Below, in pieces: positions 54,363 to 63,696 of a stretch of 64,000 bases of DNA. The translations under genes and the position numbers were made by a program. The stretch is from Nitrospirota bacterium (GTDB taxonomy: Bacteria; Nitrospirota; Nitrospiria; Nitrospirales; Nitrospiraceae). The notes beneath the pieces were generated by a model that was given only the letters and a program-made list of their open reading frames with translations, had not been told where the DNA came from and made no database searches. Every line of letters starts with the position of its first letter. Position 1 is the first letter of the stretch. Where the stretch lies: contig JAUSMA010000071.1 in the NCBI GenBank assembly GCA_030645475.1, forward strand, positions 124,001 through 188,000, written 5' to 3'.

Positions 54363-55303
54363 GCGGCCAACAAGGCCTGGATATGTCGTTCGACCGACGC
54401 GGCCAAGGAGGTCAGATGATACCCGCCTTCGAGCGACGAGAGGATGCGCCCTTGAGCATGGCGCATGGCGATGCCGGCCACGATGCCGGTGAGGTCCGCG
54501 TAGCCCTCTTCGGTCAGCCCCATGCTCGCAAGAGGATCGTCCCGATGCGCATCGAAGCCGGCGGAGATGATCACGAATTCCGGCTTGAAGGCATCGGCCG
54601 CCGGCACCAACGATTTCTGAAAGACGGCACGATACTCCTCATCGCCCTCACCCGCTTCCATCGGCACATTGATCGTAAACCCTTCTCCTGCCCCTCTGCC
54701 ACGCTCCGTCGCGCGGCCCGTGCCTGGATAGTGCGGATACTGATGCGTGCTGAAGAACAGCACGGAGGGATCGGCTTCGAAGCTATGTTGCGTGCCGTTG
54801 CCATGGTGCACGTCCCAATCGACAATTAGTATGCGCGAGAGGCCATGCTTTTTCTGCACATAGCGTGCAGCAATCGCCACATTGTTGAAGAGACAGAAGC
54901 CCATCGCGCGCCCAGCTTCGGCATGATGCCCGGGTGGTCGCACGGCACAGAAGACATGATCCGCGTCTTTAGACATGATCGCATCGACAGCAGCCAAGGC
55001 CCCACCGGCGGCCAGATAGGCGGCAGTCAACGAACCGGGGGACATGGAGGTATCGGGATCGAGCGAGACCCGCCCATTGGCCGGTGCGTGAGACTTGAGC
55101 ATCGCAAGATACGACGGTTCGTGGATCTGCGTGATCCATTCGTCTTCAGCTGCTCGCGGTTCAATCCTGGCCAGCCGAGCCGCCGTGCCGCCCTGCTCCA
55201 GCCACTGCATGATGGCTCGTAGCCGATCGGGCGACTCAGGATGTCCTGCGCCCATGTCATGGCCGAGATATGCCGGATGGTACACAAGACCTGTCTTACC
55301 CAT
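54359..55303 (-). CDS. HDAC/acetoin-utilisation-type deacetylase
   Basis: 314 residues of the arginase/deacetylase fold: RPPGHHAEAGRAMGFCLFNN (His pair), DWDVHHGNGT and GFDAHRDDP (zinc Asp/His/Asp), SLEGGYHL with the Gly-rich C-terminal loop. Class II HDAC-like; probably acts on acetylated polyamines or protein lysines. 4-bp overlap with the cytochrome gene downstream, so co-transcribed. Confidence 0.93.
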   Translation of the reverse strand: MGKTGLVYHPAYLGHDMGAGHPESPDRLRAIMQWLEQGGTAARLARIEPRAAEDEWITQIHEPSYLAMLKSHAPANGRVSLDPDTSMSPGSLTAAYLAAGGALAAVDAIMSKDADHVFCAVRPPGHHAEAGRAMGFCLFNNVAIAARYVQKKHGLSRILIVDWDVHHGNGTQHSFEADPSVLFFSTHQYPHYPGTGRATERGRGAGEGFTINVPMEAGEGDEEYRAVFQKSLVPAADAFKPEFVIISAGFDAHRDDPLASMGLTEEGYADLTGIVAGIAMRHAQGRILSSLEGGYHLTSLAASVERHIQALLAA

Positions 55304-55327
55304 ACATGCTCCAGCTTACTTATCCAG

Positions 55328-55449
55328 CAGGACGCTCAAAATGGCTGCTCAGCAAGGCCGCAACGAGCGAAATGCCGAGGCGTACTACTCAGTACGTTGA
55401 GGCATTGAGCGACGCGAGAACGAAGCTGGCAGACTTTTTCAGCGTCCTG
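55328..55449. repeat. CAGGATGC structured repeat with compensated ends
   Basis: 122 bp. Ends CAGGACGCTCAAAATGG and ACTTTTTCAGCGTCCTG: GGACGC pairs with GCGTCC where other copies have GGATGC/GCATCC, a double change that keeps the stem. Central hairpin GTACT-ACTC-AGTAC; outer stem ATGCC/GGCAT. Confidence 0.9.
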
Positions 55450-55527
55450 CGGAATCGTAGCATGCAGGAAAGCGCATAGACAACGAGCGCCCGCCGCTGC
55501 TATCGTCACGCATACCTGGAGGAAGAC

Positions 55528-55845
55528 ATGGCAAATCGCCGCATCGAACCGCTCAAAAAAGTCTTGGCCATTGATCCGAACGACGAGGTGGCCTGGTTTG
55601 GTCTCGGGAAAGCCTACATGGAAGACGAGAACTTCGAAGAAGCAGCCAAGGCCCTGCAACAATGCGTCATCGTGAAGCCCACCTACTCAGCCGCCTACTA
55701 TGCCCTGGCCCAATCGCTACATAAGCTCGGTCGCATCGAGGAATGCCGAACCGTTTGCGCAACCGCCATCGATGTGTCCACGAAAAACGGCGACATGATG
55801 GTGACGAAAAATCTCGAACTGCTCACAAGCTCGCTGCCTGCCTAA
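55528..55845 (+). CDS. TPR-repeat protein
   Basis: 105 residues, soluble, with two clear tetratricopeptide repeats (PNDEVAWFGLGKAYMEDENFEEAAKALQQC; PTYSAAYYALAQSLHKLGRIEECRTVC). CTGGAGGAAGAC precedes the ATG. A protein-interaction module; no partner is evident. Confidence 0.85.
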   Translation: MANRRIEPLKKVLAIDPNDEVAWFGLGKAYMEDENFEEAAKALQQCVIVKPTYSAAYYALAQSLHKLGRIEECRTVCATAIDVSTKNGDMMVTKNLELLTSSLPA

Positions 55846-55920
55846 AATTGACATTCCCCTGATTGGCCTTACACCTTCCCAGGATTGGAGCCGAATCGGG
55901 ATGACTGGCTCGTCATCCTG

Positions 55921-56262
55921 CTAGACCGGCTCTGCGTCGTCATCATCGTCGTCATCATCATCGGATGAGAGGCCGAGGGCTTCTGGTTGGCGCTTGGCAA
56001 TTTCCTCGTACACTTCATCGAGCCAGCGGCTGGCACAGCCAAGAATCTCCCTGACTAACGGTTCCGGTTGGGCCGTGCGTTTGATGGTCCATTGGCACAC
56101 ATATTCCAGCAGCACATCCCGTTCGAACCGCTCCGACGATTCCGTCGCCAGCGCGGTCATTTCGCCCAGCCCAGTTTTGAGAATATCCGCCACCATGTCG
56201 CGCCCGTAGGACGTGCTGGCAGTGACATATTGAACTGCCCGATTGAGTTCCTGGTCGGTCAT
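55921..56262 (-). CDS. Hypothetical protein with poly-Asp tail
   Basis: 113 residues, helical, starting MTDQELNRAVQYVTASTSYG, with a run of nine Asp near the C-terminus (SSDDDDDDDDDAEPV). Codon use and position suggest a real gene. Family not recognised. Confidence 0.55.
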   Translation of the reverse strand: MTDQELNRAVQYVTASTSYGRDMVADILKTGLGEMTALATESSERFERDVLLEYVCQWTIKRTAQPEPLVREILGCASRWLDEVYEEIAKRQPEALGLSSDDDDDDDDDAEPV

Positions 56263-56486
56263 GAAGTCTCCCGTTACGCCTGGCGCATCATACCGAGAAT
56301 GCGATCACGAGGGAAGATTCCCCTGCTCTCAGGCGAGAGAAAATTTATCCAGCCACGGAGGCGAGAATGGTATGATCCTGGCCTGGCAAGCTCGCATATA
56401 AGACTGACCAGACTGCGGGAAATCTCAGCTTTTTTCGCGATGCCCTGTTGCGAAATTATGCAGGGGAATAGTGCCAGAAGAATCAG

Positions 56487-56610
56487 CAGGATGCTCAAAA
56501 AGGCTGTCCCGCAAGGCCGCAGGCGATTCGAAACCGGAGGCGTAGCCTCTGGCTACGTTGAGGATTTCGATGAGCCGAGAACGATGCTGGCGGACTTTTT
56601 CAGCATCCTG
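56487..56610. repeat. CAGGATGC structured repeat, best-preserved copy
   Basis: 124 bp: CAGGATGCTCAAAAAGGCTG...ACTTTTTCAGCATCCTG with near-perfect end pairing, outer stem CGAAACC/GGATTTCG, and central hairpin GTAGCC-TCT-GGCTAC. Lies 30 bp before the M3 peptidase start. Confidence 0.92.
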
Positions 56611-56639
56611 TTTAAATCGAGACGAAGGAGATACGACCA

Positions 56640-58463
56640 ATGCCTGTGAAGATGAACCGAAAGACTGCCAAACCCCGTAAGACCTCCCCTCTAAAAAAAC
56701 AGAGCCGCGCCCATTCCGAGCGCTGGGATCTCTCACACTTGGCAAAGGAGCCGGTCAAGAAATTCGATACCCTGTTGGCAGAGATCGAGGCCAAGGTCGC
56801 ACAATTCGAAGCGGCTCGGACCCAACTCAACCCGACCATGGCCACCTCCATCTTCCATCCACTCTTGACGCTGAGCGAAGAGATCGCGGCTGCCTCGTCC
56901 CGGCTCAGCGCCTATGCCTATCTCTGGTTTTCCGAAAATACGAAAGATCTCGCCGCTCGTTCGTTTAAGACCAAAGTCGAAGAACAGCTCACCGCACTCC
57001 AAAACCGACTGGTGTTCTTCGACCTCTGGTGGCAGAGCGTCGATGAGGAGAATGCGAGCCGGCTCATGACCGGAATCGGCTCGCTCCGGTATCACCTCGA
57101 AACCATTCGCCGGTTTCAGCCCCATACGCTGTCCGAACCGGAAGAGAAGATCGTCAACATCAAGAACATCACAGGCCGCAGCGCCGTGCATTCACTTTAC
57201 GATGTCGTGACGAACGCCTTCACCTTCACGCTCACCGTCAACGGCAAGCGGAAAACAATGACGCGCGAGGAACTGACGGCTTATCTCCGCCATGCGCAAG
57301 GCCGGCTACGTGAGGCCGCCTACCGGGAGCTGTACCGCGTCTATGCCGATCAGCACGATCTCCTGGGTGAAATCTACAAAGCGTTGGTCAACGACTGGAA
57401 AGCGGAGAATCTGCAGCTCCGCCGATTCGCCTCGCCGATTGCCACCCGCAATCTTGGCAACGACATTCCCGATGCAGCCGTGGCGTCGCTCCTGAAAGTC
57501 TGTCAAAAAAATGCGGGTATCTTTCAGTGCTACTTCCGTATTAAGGCTCGCCTCTGCAAGATCACACCGATGAGCCGTTATCACATCTATGCCCCACATC
57601 GTACAGAACAAAAATCCTATCGCTATCAGGATGCCATCAAGATGGTGCTAGATGCGTACCGGGGATTCTCACCGCAATTAGCCGACTTGGCGGAGCGAGT
57701 GGTGCAGGAGCGCCATATCGATGCACGGGCGAGGCCCGGGAAAATCGGCGGCGCCTATTGTTACAGCGTCGTCCCGGGCATGACCCCCTATGTGCTGCTC
57801 AACTTCACCGGCGAGGCGCGCGATATCGCGACAATGGCCCATGAGCTCGGCCATGCCGTCCACGGCATGCTGGCGCAACATCATTCCATGTTTACCTTCC
57901 ATTCCACCCTCCCCCTGGCGGAAACCGCCTCGGTATTTGGAGAGCGCATCCTATCCGATGCCCTCATGACCCAGGAACGGGACAAGAGGGTGCGGCAGGG
58001 ACTCCTACTCAACCAACTGGACGACATCTATGCCACGGTCCTCCGGCAGGCCTATTTCGTTCAATTTGAAAATCAGGCCCATGACATGATCGCCCAGGGC
58101 GCGACCGTGAAGGATCTGGCCAAGACCTATCTGGCCGAAGTGCGGCAGCAGTTTGGGAAGGGAATTAAGGTCCCGGATGAGTTCCAATGGGAATGGCTGA
58201 CCATTCCCCACATCTTTGCCAGCCCCTTTTATTGTTACGCATACAGCTTCGGCAACTTGCTCGTGCTCGCCCTCTATCGGATGTATCAAAAAGAGGGAGC
58301 CACATTTGTCCCCAAATATCTCGAGCTGTTGAGCACGGGCGGATCGGAATCGCCGCAGGCCATCCTGTCCAAAGTCGGCGTCGATATGTCGTCTGAAGAA
58401 TTTTGGCAATCGGGGTTCGACACGATCCGCGAGATGGTCGATCAGCTGGAGCAGACGCTCTAA
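56640..58463 (+). CDS. M3 family oligoendopeptidase (PepF-like)
   Basis: 607-residue cytoplasmic zinc oligopeptidase. HExxH at about residues 400-404 (TMAHELGHAVHG), distal Glu in LPLAETASVFGERIL, and the PepF-like GGAYCYSVVPGMTPYVLLNFTGEARDIATMAHELGH core. AAGGAGATACGACC precedes the ATG. Clears small peptides. Confidence 0.93.
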   Translation: MPVKMNRKTAKPRKTSPLKKQSRAHSERWDLSHLAKEPVKKFDTLLAEIEAKVAQFEAARTQLNPTMATSIFHPLLTLSEEIAAASSRLSAYAYLWFSENTKDLAARSFKTKVEEQLTALQNRLVFFDLWWQSVDEENASRLMTGIGSLRYHLETIRRFQPHTLSEPEEKIVNIKNITGRSAVHSLYDVVTNAFTFTLTVNGKRKTMTREELTAYLRHAQGRLREAAYRELYRVYADQHDLLGEIYKALVNDWKAENLQLRRFASPIATRNLGNDIPDAAVASLLKVCQKNAGIFQCYFRIKARLCKITPMSRYHIYAPHRTEQKSYRYQDAIKMVLDAYRGFSPQLADLAERVVQERHIDARARPGKIGGAYCYSVVPGMTPYVLLNFTGEARDIATMAHELGHAVHGMLAQHHSMFTFHSTLPLAETASVFGERILSDALMTQERDKRVRQGLLLNQLDDIYATVLRQAYFVQFENQAHDMIAQGATVKDLAKTYLAEVRQQFGKGIKVPDEFQWEWLTIPHIFASPFYCYAYSFGNLLVLALYRMYQKEGATFVPKYLELLSTGGSESPQAILSKVGVDMSSEEFWQSGFDTIREMVDQLEQTL

Positions 58464-58515
58464 AACAATAGACTTCACAACGCCTTAGCAGGCTACTCCT
58501 ACAGCAAACCCTCTA

Positions 58516-58560
58516 TACGCCCCTCCTCTCTTGACAGAAAGAGAGGAGGGGCGTATTATT
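58516..58560 (+). terminator. Strong terminator after the M3 peptidase gene
   Basis: Perfect 17-bp stem TACGCCCCTCCTCTCTT/AAGAGAGGAGGGGCGTA with a 6-base loop, then TTATT. May work in both directions. Confidence 0.75.
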
Positions 58561-58569
58561 CACTCAGTT

Positions 58570-58588
58570 GATAACGGTTATCATAATC
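58570..58588. promoter_or_regulatory. Fur box upstream of the Bfd-like gene
   Basis: GATAACGGTTATCATAATC matches 15 of 19 positions of the classic Fur consensus GATAATGATAATCATTATC. It lies 47 bp before the ATG, in the promoter area, implying iron-repressed expression. Confidence 0.75.
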
Positions 58589-58634
58589 GTTACTGACCAG
58601 AGAGAGTCCTACTGGCCGATAAGGAGTACAACCC

Positions 58635-58841
58635 ATGTACCTCTGCCTCTGTAAGGGAATCACCGATTCGGATGTCCGTGAAGCCGGACGGAACGGCATC
58701 GTCATGCCCTGCCAGCTCAAAGCGAAGTTTGGCCTCAAAGAGGCGGGCTGTTGTGGTCGCTGCTCAAAGAATATCCACGAGTATGTGCAGATCGCGACGA
58801 GTGCCTGCCAAACGCCTTCCCCCAACGCGGTACGGAACTAG
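58635..58841 (+). CDS. bfd: Bacterioferritin-associated [2Fe-2S] ferredoxin-like protein
   Basis: 68 residues starting MYLCLCKGITDSDVREAG. The Cys-x-Cys at 4 and 6 and the later CCGRCSKNIHE form the BFD-type [2Fe-2S] site. Bfd reduces iron stored in bacterioferritin so it can be released, and is iron-repressed, in line with the Fur box upstream. Confidence 0.9.
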   Translation: MYLCLCKGITDSDVREAGRNGIVMPCQLKAKFGLKEAGCCGRCSKNIHEYVQIATSACQTPSPNAVRN

Positions 58842-58923
58842 ACAGGACCAAGCTTCCGCCCCTCTACGCCACAAGACCGTTCGACACCTCGTCAACTCGT
58901 GATCAAAGTGAAGCGCCATGTCC

Positions 58924-61900
58924 TCAGGACGCATTCGGCGAGAGCAGAAACTCGAAATCGGACCTGCTCAAGACCCCTTGCCCTGAGCCACGCACCACAC
59001 CACGCATCACTGCATCGTACAGATCGAGCTTCCGCTGCTTGAGCGCCATCATCTTTTCCTCAATGCTATGACGCATGAGAATCCGCACGATCGAAACCGT
59101 CCGCTGCTGTCCGATACGGTGCGCGCGATCCGACGCCTGGTTTTCCACCGCCGGATTCCACCAGGGGTCCAGATGGAACACATAACTCGCTTTGGTGAGA
59201 TTCAGCCCCTGCCCCCCCGCCTTGAGACTGAGGAGAAACACGCCAGGCTGTTTGCCGCCTTGAAACGCCGCCACGCGAGTTTTGCGCGCGGTGGCCACCG
59301 TGGAGCCATCCAACCGGTGATACGGCAGCCCGTGCCGGACACAGGATTCCTCCACCAGATCGAGAAAGCTGGTGAACTGGGAAAACACCAGCGCACTGTG
59401 CCCCTCGTCCAGCAATACCTGTAATCGCTCTATCAAGAAACTGATTTTTGGAGAGGACTCATCGTCCCGGTTCGTCAGCAAGCGAGGCGAGAGGCAGACC
59501 TGGCGGAGCTTGAGGATCGCCGTCAGCGCGATGAACTGCGCCTGGCCTGACGTCTTCGTCCGGTAGGCCTCGTCGATCGTGGTGCGGACCTGAGCGACCG
59601 TCTGCTGGTACAAGGCCTTTTGCCGATCGGTCAAGTCGAGGAACACCTCGCTCTCGATCTTCGGCGGCAAGTCGTGAAGCACCTCTGCCTTGGTCCGCCG
59701 CAAGATGAAGGGCTTAGTCCGGCGAAGCAACTGCTCCAATGCCGCACCCTGAACACGTTTGAGACCGGCCTTGAACCGACTATACTCGCCGAGCAATCCA
59801 GGCATGCAGAGATCGATCACAGAAAAGTACTCACCGAGATGGTTTTCGAGCGGGGTGCCGGTCAGCGAGATTTTAAATCGTCCGGCGAGACGGCGGGCGG
59901 CGCTCGTCGTATCGGCCTGAATATTCTTCACGGCCTGTGCCTCGTCGAACACGATGACATGGAAGGCCATGCGCTCCAATCGTTCGATGTCCCGGCGAAT
60001 CAGCCCATAGGTCGTGATGACGACCTCGCCATCCTTGGCATCGAACGTCCGCTCACTGCCGCTATAGACATGGACAGTTAATCCTGGCGCAAAACGTGCC
60101 AGCTCCTGCTCCCAGTTGAAGAGCAGACTCGTCGGCACGACAACCAGATGGGGGCCCTTCACTCCCGCCGCCGCCTTGATGTGCCCGTCCTGAATGGCAG
60201 CCAGAAGGCAGATCGCCTGAAGCGTCTTGCCCAGCCCCATGTCATCGGCCAAGCAGGCGCCGAAACGATGTTCGTAGAGAAAGGCGAGCCAGGCATACCC
60301 ATCCCGTTGATAGGGGCGAAGCGTGGCTTGCACACCCTCCGGCAGAGGGCGTGCGGCAATCTGCGTAAATCCCATGAGACGCGCCAGCACGGCCTCGTCT
60401 TCGGCAGGCAACGAGACCGTAATCCCCTGCTCCCGCAATGCCAGCCAGTCGAGGATCTGCAGGCGCGGCACATGCACAATCTTCGTAGCGCCTTGATCCG
60501 ACAGCGCCTCGCCGGTCAGGGCGAGGATCGCACGCAGCCGTTCGATCGTCTGGCGATCCAGCACCCGCAACCCGCCTTCGGCATCGATCAACCCGCCCTG
60601 CAGGAAAGCCGCCCGCCATTCCGATTCGTCCAGCACCACGCCGTTGCACCGGATTTCAGGACGGATTTCAAACCAGTCGATGCCACTCCCTTCAGGCTCG
60701 ATATGCTCGACCTGGGCGGAACAATCCCACTGAGCAGGCTTGATGGGCTTATCCTGATACAGTAATTCGACCCCGGCGGTTGTCAGTCTGTCCAGGAGAG
60801 CCGGCAACCCTTGGAACAACTGCGGCCCATCGATCGTCATCTCATCGTAGCGCGGCATGCCTCGAAAGACCTCCGGGCCGAATACCTCGAAAGGGATCCT
60901 GTACAGCTGCGCCTCGCGGGCCTTGTCCACCGGCTGCAGTTCCCATCGCCCTGCGTGAACCTGTAGCCGCACGACTGTCCTGGCATAACCGGAGAGATGC
61001 TGACTGAGCCACTGTGCCCCCTCGTCGCTGACGGCGCGTGGCCAACCGTCCAGGCCGAGGGCCATTTTGATACGTTGGTCTCGCGCCTTGGCCTCACGCA
61101 CAGAAAGCAGGCTAAAGAAGGTCTCGTACATCAGGGCTTTTCGTTTGGATGTGCGTAACGCGCCGGACAGGGCCAGGCCCTGTCCCAGCGCCGAGAGGCA
61201 CCCGAACGTTGCGTGGCTCGGAGCAAACCGGAAATCGCCGCGACGACATTGCACCTGCAACGTCCATGAGGTCGATGGATGGCCTTCAGTGCCGGACGGA
61301 GGATTCAGAATCAGGGCATACGAATGCGCATCATCCGCAGGCGGAAGCTCAGGCCGATGGACCGACAGATCCTGGCCCTCCACTTTCAGCCGCAGATCGC
61401 GCACGATCCGATTGATCTGTTTATATGTCACATCGATTTGTGCGGGCTGAAACTCCTCCAGCGACAGCGTGAATTCCGTATCCTCGTCCGCTCTTTGCGA
61501 TCGCCCGTACCCGGACTCATCTGATGACGGCACCGCACGCGCCCCCTCCTCAAGATCGGCATAGGGATCGACAAACGGCTCACCCCCCTTGAAACGTTGC
61601 CGCAAAGAGCGGAACAACGCCCAACCCTGCTCGTCTTTCAAATAGAGAAGCCGCCCGCCATTCACATCGGCCACAAACGTCCTGAAGCGGACGATCCGCT
61701 CAAGGGGGATCTCATCGGCAAGACAGACGGCGCGGACCCGGATCTTGGCGCCCGCGAGATCGATCTCCGTCTTACTCCGACACTTGACCGACTGGCTCCA
61801 TTGAAGCGGGATCGATTCCTCACCAGAGACCAACAGGATTGGATAGGGACTGTCGTGAACTCTGAGATAGTGGAGCAAGGGGTCTTCCCCGAACCCGGAC

Positions 61901-62556
61901 ATGTGCCGGGACACACTGAGAAGAGGACGCAGGTCGGATGGAATGTCAGAGCCCCATTCCCCGGAAAGTGGCACCCCATGTTTCTGGATCAGAAGCTGCG
62001 GAGGCAGATGGCTGGTATCAATGACGATCTCATAGGCCGATTCCTTGCGGGCCGCTCCGGTGGAAGCCGGCTTGAACGTCCGGACCGGCTCCGTGATGTT
62101 GCCGAGCAATTCGGCCTGGAGCCCAAGCAGCTCACTGTGATGCCCTCCCGGCAATCTGAATAGCTGCGGGGAGAGCACATGCTTGGTCGTGAAATAGGCG
62201 CACAACACATGTTTGCACAACCAGCCGGGGTCCCAGGCCGGGCAATCGCAGGAGGCCGACAAGAACCCGTCGACGATGGAGAAGACGACCTCGTAGAGTC
62301 TGGTCCCTTCCACCTGCGCCGTCAGCGTTGTGCGGTCATGGCTCCAGACATAATGCTGAAGCCGCTGCTCTTGATAATAGTCGTATCCCTTGAGGACAGA
62401 GGCCTTCGGAGCCATCGTATAGACCGCATTCGCCGATATGGCGCGAAAGGCGGCCAGGAGCGCAAATGATTCGGGGGTAGGGCGCGGAAGGACAATCCCC
62501 TGTTCAGACATGGGACGATCCCCCTGCCCGCGACGGGATGAGGTCTTTTTCCGCAT
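58924..62556 (-). CDS. SWIM zinc finger + SNF2/HepA-type ATPase
   Basis: 1,210 residues. SWIM zinc finger at Cys103-x-Cys105...Cys114-x-His116 (SCDCPAWDPGWLCKH), a long middle region (DUF-type beta repeats, about 150-700), then a Snf2 motor: DDMGLGKTLQAICLL (Walker A), VIVFDEAQAVKN (DEAQ), SLTGTPLENHLGEYFSV, SLKAGGQGLNLTKASYVFHLDPWWNPAVENQASDRAHRIGQ. DNA- or nucleoprotein-remodelling translocase; substrate unknown. Stands alone on its strand between the Bfd-like gene and the flavodoxin gene. Confidence 0.92.
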   Translation of the reverse strand: MRKKTSSRRGQGDRPMSEQGIVLPRPTPESFALLAAFRAISANAVYTMAPKASVLKGYDYYQEQRLQHYVWSHDRTTLTAQVEGTRLYEVVFSIVDGFLSASCDCPAWDPGWLCKHVLCAYFTTKHVLSPQLFRLPGGHHSELLGLQAELLGNITEPVRTFKPASTGAARKESAYEIVIDTSHLPPQLLIQKHGVPLSGEWGSDIPSDLRPLLSVSRHMSGFGEDPLLHYLRVHDSPYPILLVSGEESIPLQWSQSVKCRSKTEIDLAGAKIRVRAVCLADEIPLERIVRFRTFVADVNGGRLLYLKDEQGWALFRSLRQRFKGGEPFVDPYADLEEGARAVPSSDESGYGRSQRADEDTEFTLSLEEFQPAQIDVTYKQINRIVRDLRLKVEGQDLSVHRPELPPADDAHSYALILNPPSGTEGHPSTSWTLQVQCRRGDFRFAPSHATFGCLSALGQGLALSGALRTSKRKALMYETFFSLLSVREAKARDQRIKMALGLDGWPRAVSDEGAQWLSQHLSGYARTVVRLQVHAGRWELQPVDKAREAQLYRIPFEVFGPEVFRGMPRYDEMTIDGPQLFQGLPALLDRLTTAGVELLYQDKPIKPAQWDCSAQVEHIEPEGSGIDWFEIRPEIRCNGVVLDESEWRAAFLQGGLIDAEGGLRVLDRQTIERLRAILALTGEALSDQGATKIVHVPRLQILDWLALREQGITVSLPAEDEAVLARLMGFTQIAARPLPEGVQATLRPYQRDGYAWLAFLYEHRFGACLADDMGLGKTLQAICLLAAIQDGHIKAAAGVKGPHLVVVPTSLLFNWEQELARFAPGLTVHVYSGSERTFDAKDGEVVITTYGLIRRDIERLERMAFHVIVFDEAQAVKNIQADTTSAARRLAGRFKISLTGTPLENHLGEYFSVIDLCMPGLLGEYSRFKAGLKRVQGAALEQLLRRTKPFILRRTKAEVLHDLPPKIESEVFLDLTDRQKALYQQTVAQVRTTIDEAYRTKTSGQAQFIALTAILKLRQVCLSPRLLTNRDDESSPKISFLIERLQVLLDEGHSALVFSQFTSFLDLVEESCVRHGLPYHRLDGSTVATARKTRVAAFQGGKQPGVFLLSLKAGGQGLNLTKASYVFHLDPWWNPAVENQASDRAHRIGQQRTVSIVRILMRHSIEEKMMALKQRKLDLYDAVMRGVVRGSGQGVLSRSDFEFLLSPNAS

Positions 62557-62696
62557 AGTGCATCACTATAAGGGGGAGAGAGGAGCGGCATCAAGGCACG
62601 AAAACGGAAGACGACTCGATCTGCAATCTATCGGACGCCCTCGTACGTCCGGCCGCTCGCCGTTCGAAACAGGGAGTGGGAGCCATACGGAAGATT

Positions 62697-63332
62697 CTAC
62701 TTGGCTGAACCGGCCTTGAATCTCGCCGCGACTTCGGCCACACGCCGGCCCAAAACCTTGGCGTCGGCCAATTCCTTATTGTCGATGCCTGGGCTGTCGC
62801 CCTCCGTGGTGGCAGAGGCGCCGAAAGCCCCGCCTCCGCTGACAACAATCATCTGGTTGCCCAACATCGCGGCAAGGATCGTCAGCATCGTCACTTCCTT
62901 CCCGCTGGACACCTGCCCACCCGTGGCAAAGGCTGCGCCGACCTTGTTCTTCATTTTAAACTCAGGAAACACCCCGAATTTAAACTGCCAGTTATCGAAG
63001 AAGGTCTTCACCTCACCAGACATATTCGACCAATAGACCGGCGAACCAACCACGACCGCATCGGCGGAGAACAGCTCATCCGCCGTCACCTGGCCGACGC
63101 GTTTGAGCAGCACCTCCGTGCCGGGAACGCTCTTCGCACCCTCAACCACCGCCTCAGCCATGCGTTCGGTATTGCCGGAATGTGAATGGTAGGTGACGAG
63201 CACCTTCACCGGAGAAGCCGGCTCTTCGGCGAAGGCCTCACCGGATCCGATGCCCGGTATCAACAGAAGGAGACAGAGGAATAGAGTGCTATTCAAGCGG
63301 GGTCGTGAACCGGAGGGAAACTTGGAACGCAT
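62697..63332 (-). CDS. Exported flavodoxin/WrbA-like protein
   Basis: 211 residues from the ATG at 63332. Signal peptide (STLFLCLLLLIPGIGSGEAFA, cut near residue 33), then a flavodoxin fold: VTYHSHSGNTERMAEAV (FMN phosphate loop), GSPVYWSNMSGEVKTFFDNW, AAFATGGQVSSGKE, GGGAFGASATTEGD. It resembles WrbA/NAD(P)H:quinone oxidoreductases but carries an export signal. Periplasmic flavodoxins are uncommon. Confidence 0.82.
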   Translation of the reverse strand: MRSKFPSGSRPRLNSTLFLCLLLLIPGIGSGEAFAEEPASPVKVLVTYHSHSGNTERMAEAVVEGAKSVPGTEVLLKRVGQVTADELFSADAVVVGSPVYWSNMSGEVKTFFDNWQFKFGVFPEFKMKNKVGAAFATGGQVSSGKEVTMLTILAAMLGNQMIVVSGGGAFGASATTEGDSPGIDNKELADAKVLGRRVAEVAARFKAGSAK

Positions 63333-63376
63333 CGACGTACAGCGAGCAGAACAGGGCGCGCAGAATTGGCGCCTGA

Positions 63377-63562
63377 TCAACGCCGGACGATTTCCTCTTC
63401 CATCCGCTCTTCGACGGAAACGTCCGTCAATGCCCCACGATAGTCGCACTTGTGGCAGCGAACACGCCATGCTTCGATCCATTTTTCCTGCACATACGAC
63501 TGCCTGCAGGTTGGACAGACAAACACACCCTTGACGTAATGGACTTTTCGTACCTCTTTCAT
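63377..63562 (-). CDS. Small zinc-ribbon protein
   Basis: 61 residues from the ATG at 63562 (MKEVRKVHYVKGVFVCPTCR) with a CPTC...CHKC zinc ribbon and an acidic C-terminus (VEERMEEEIVRR). AAGGGAGGGG precedes the ATG. Function unknown. Confidence 0.7.
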   Translation of the reverse strand: MKEVRKVHYVKGVFVCPTCRQSYVQEKWIEAWRVRCHKCDYRGALTDVSVEERMEEEIVRR

Positions 63563-63696
63563 GCGCCCCTCCCTTGCATAAGCTGGCCGAGGATGCCATA
63601 GCCAACCGCGCGATTGCAAGATGCCCCCAGCCGCCAGAGGCCCCAAGACAGGGCTACCGGCTTGACTCACTCCTGCCTCGCCGATAGGATGCTCCG

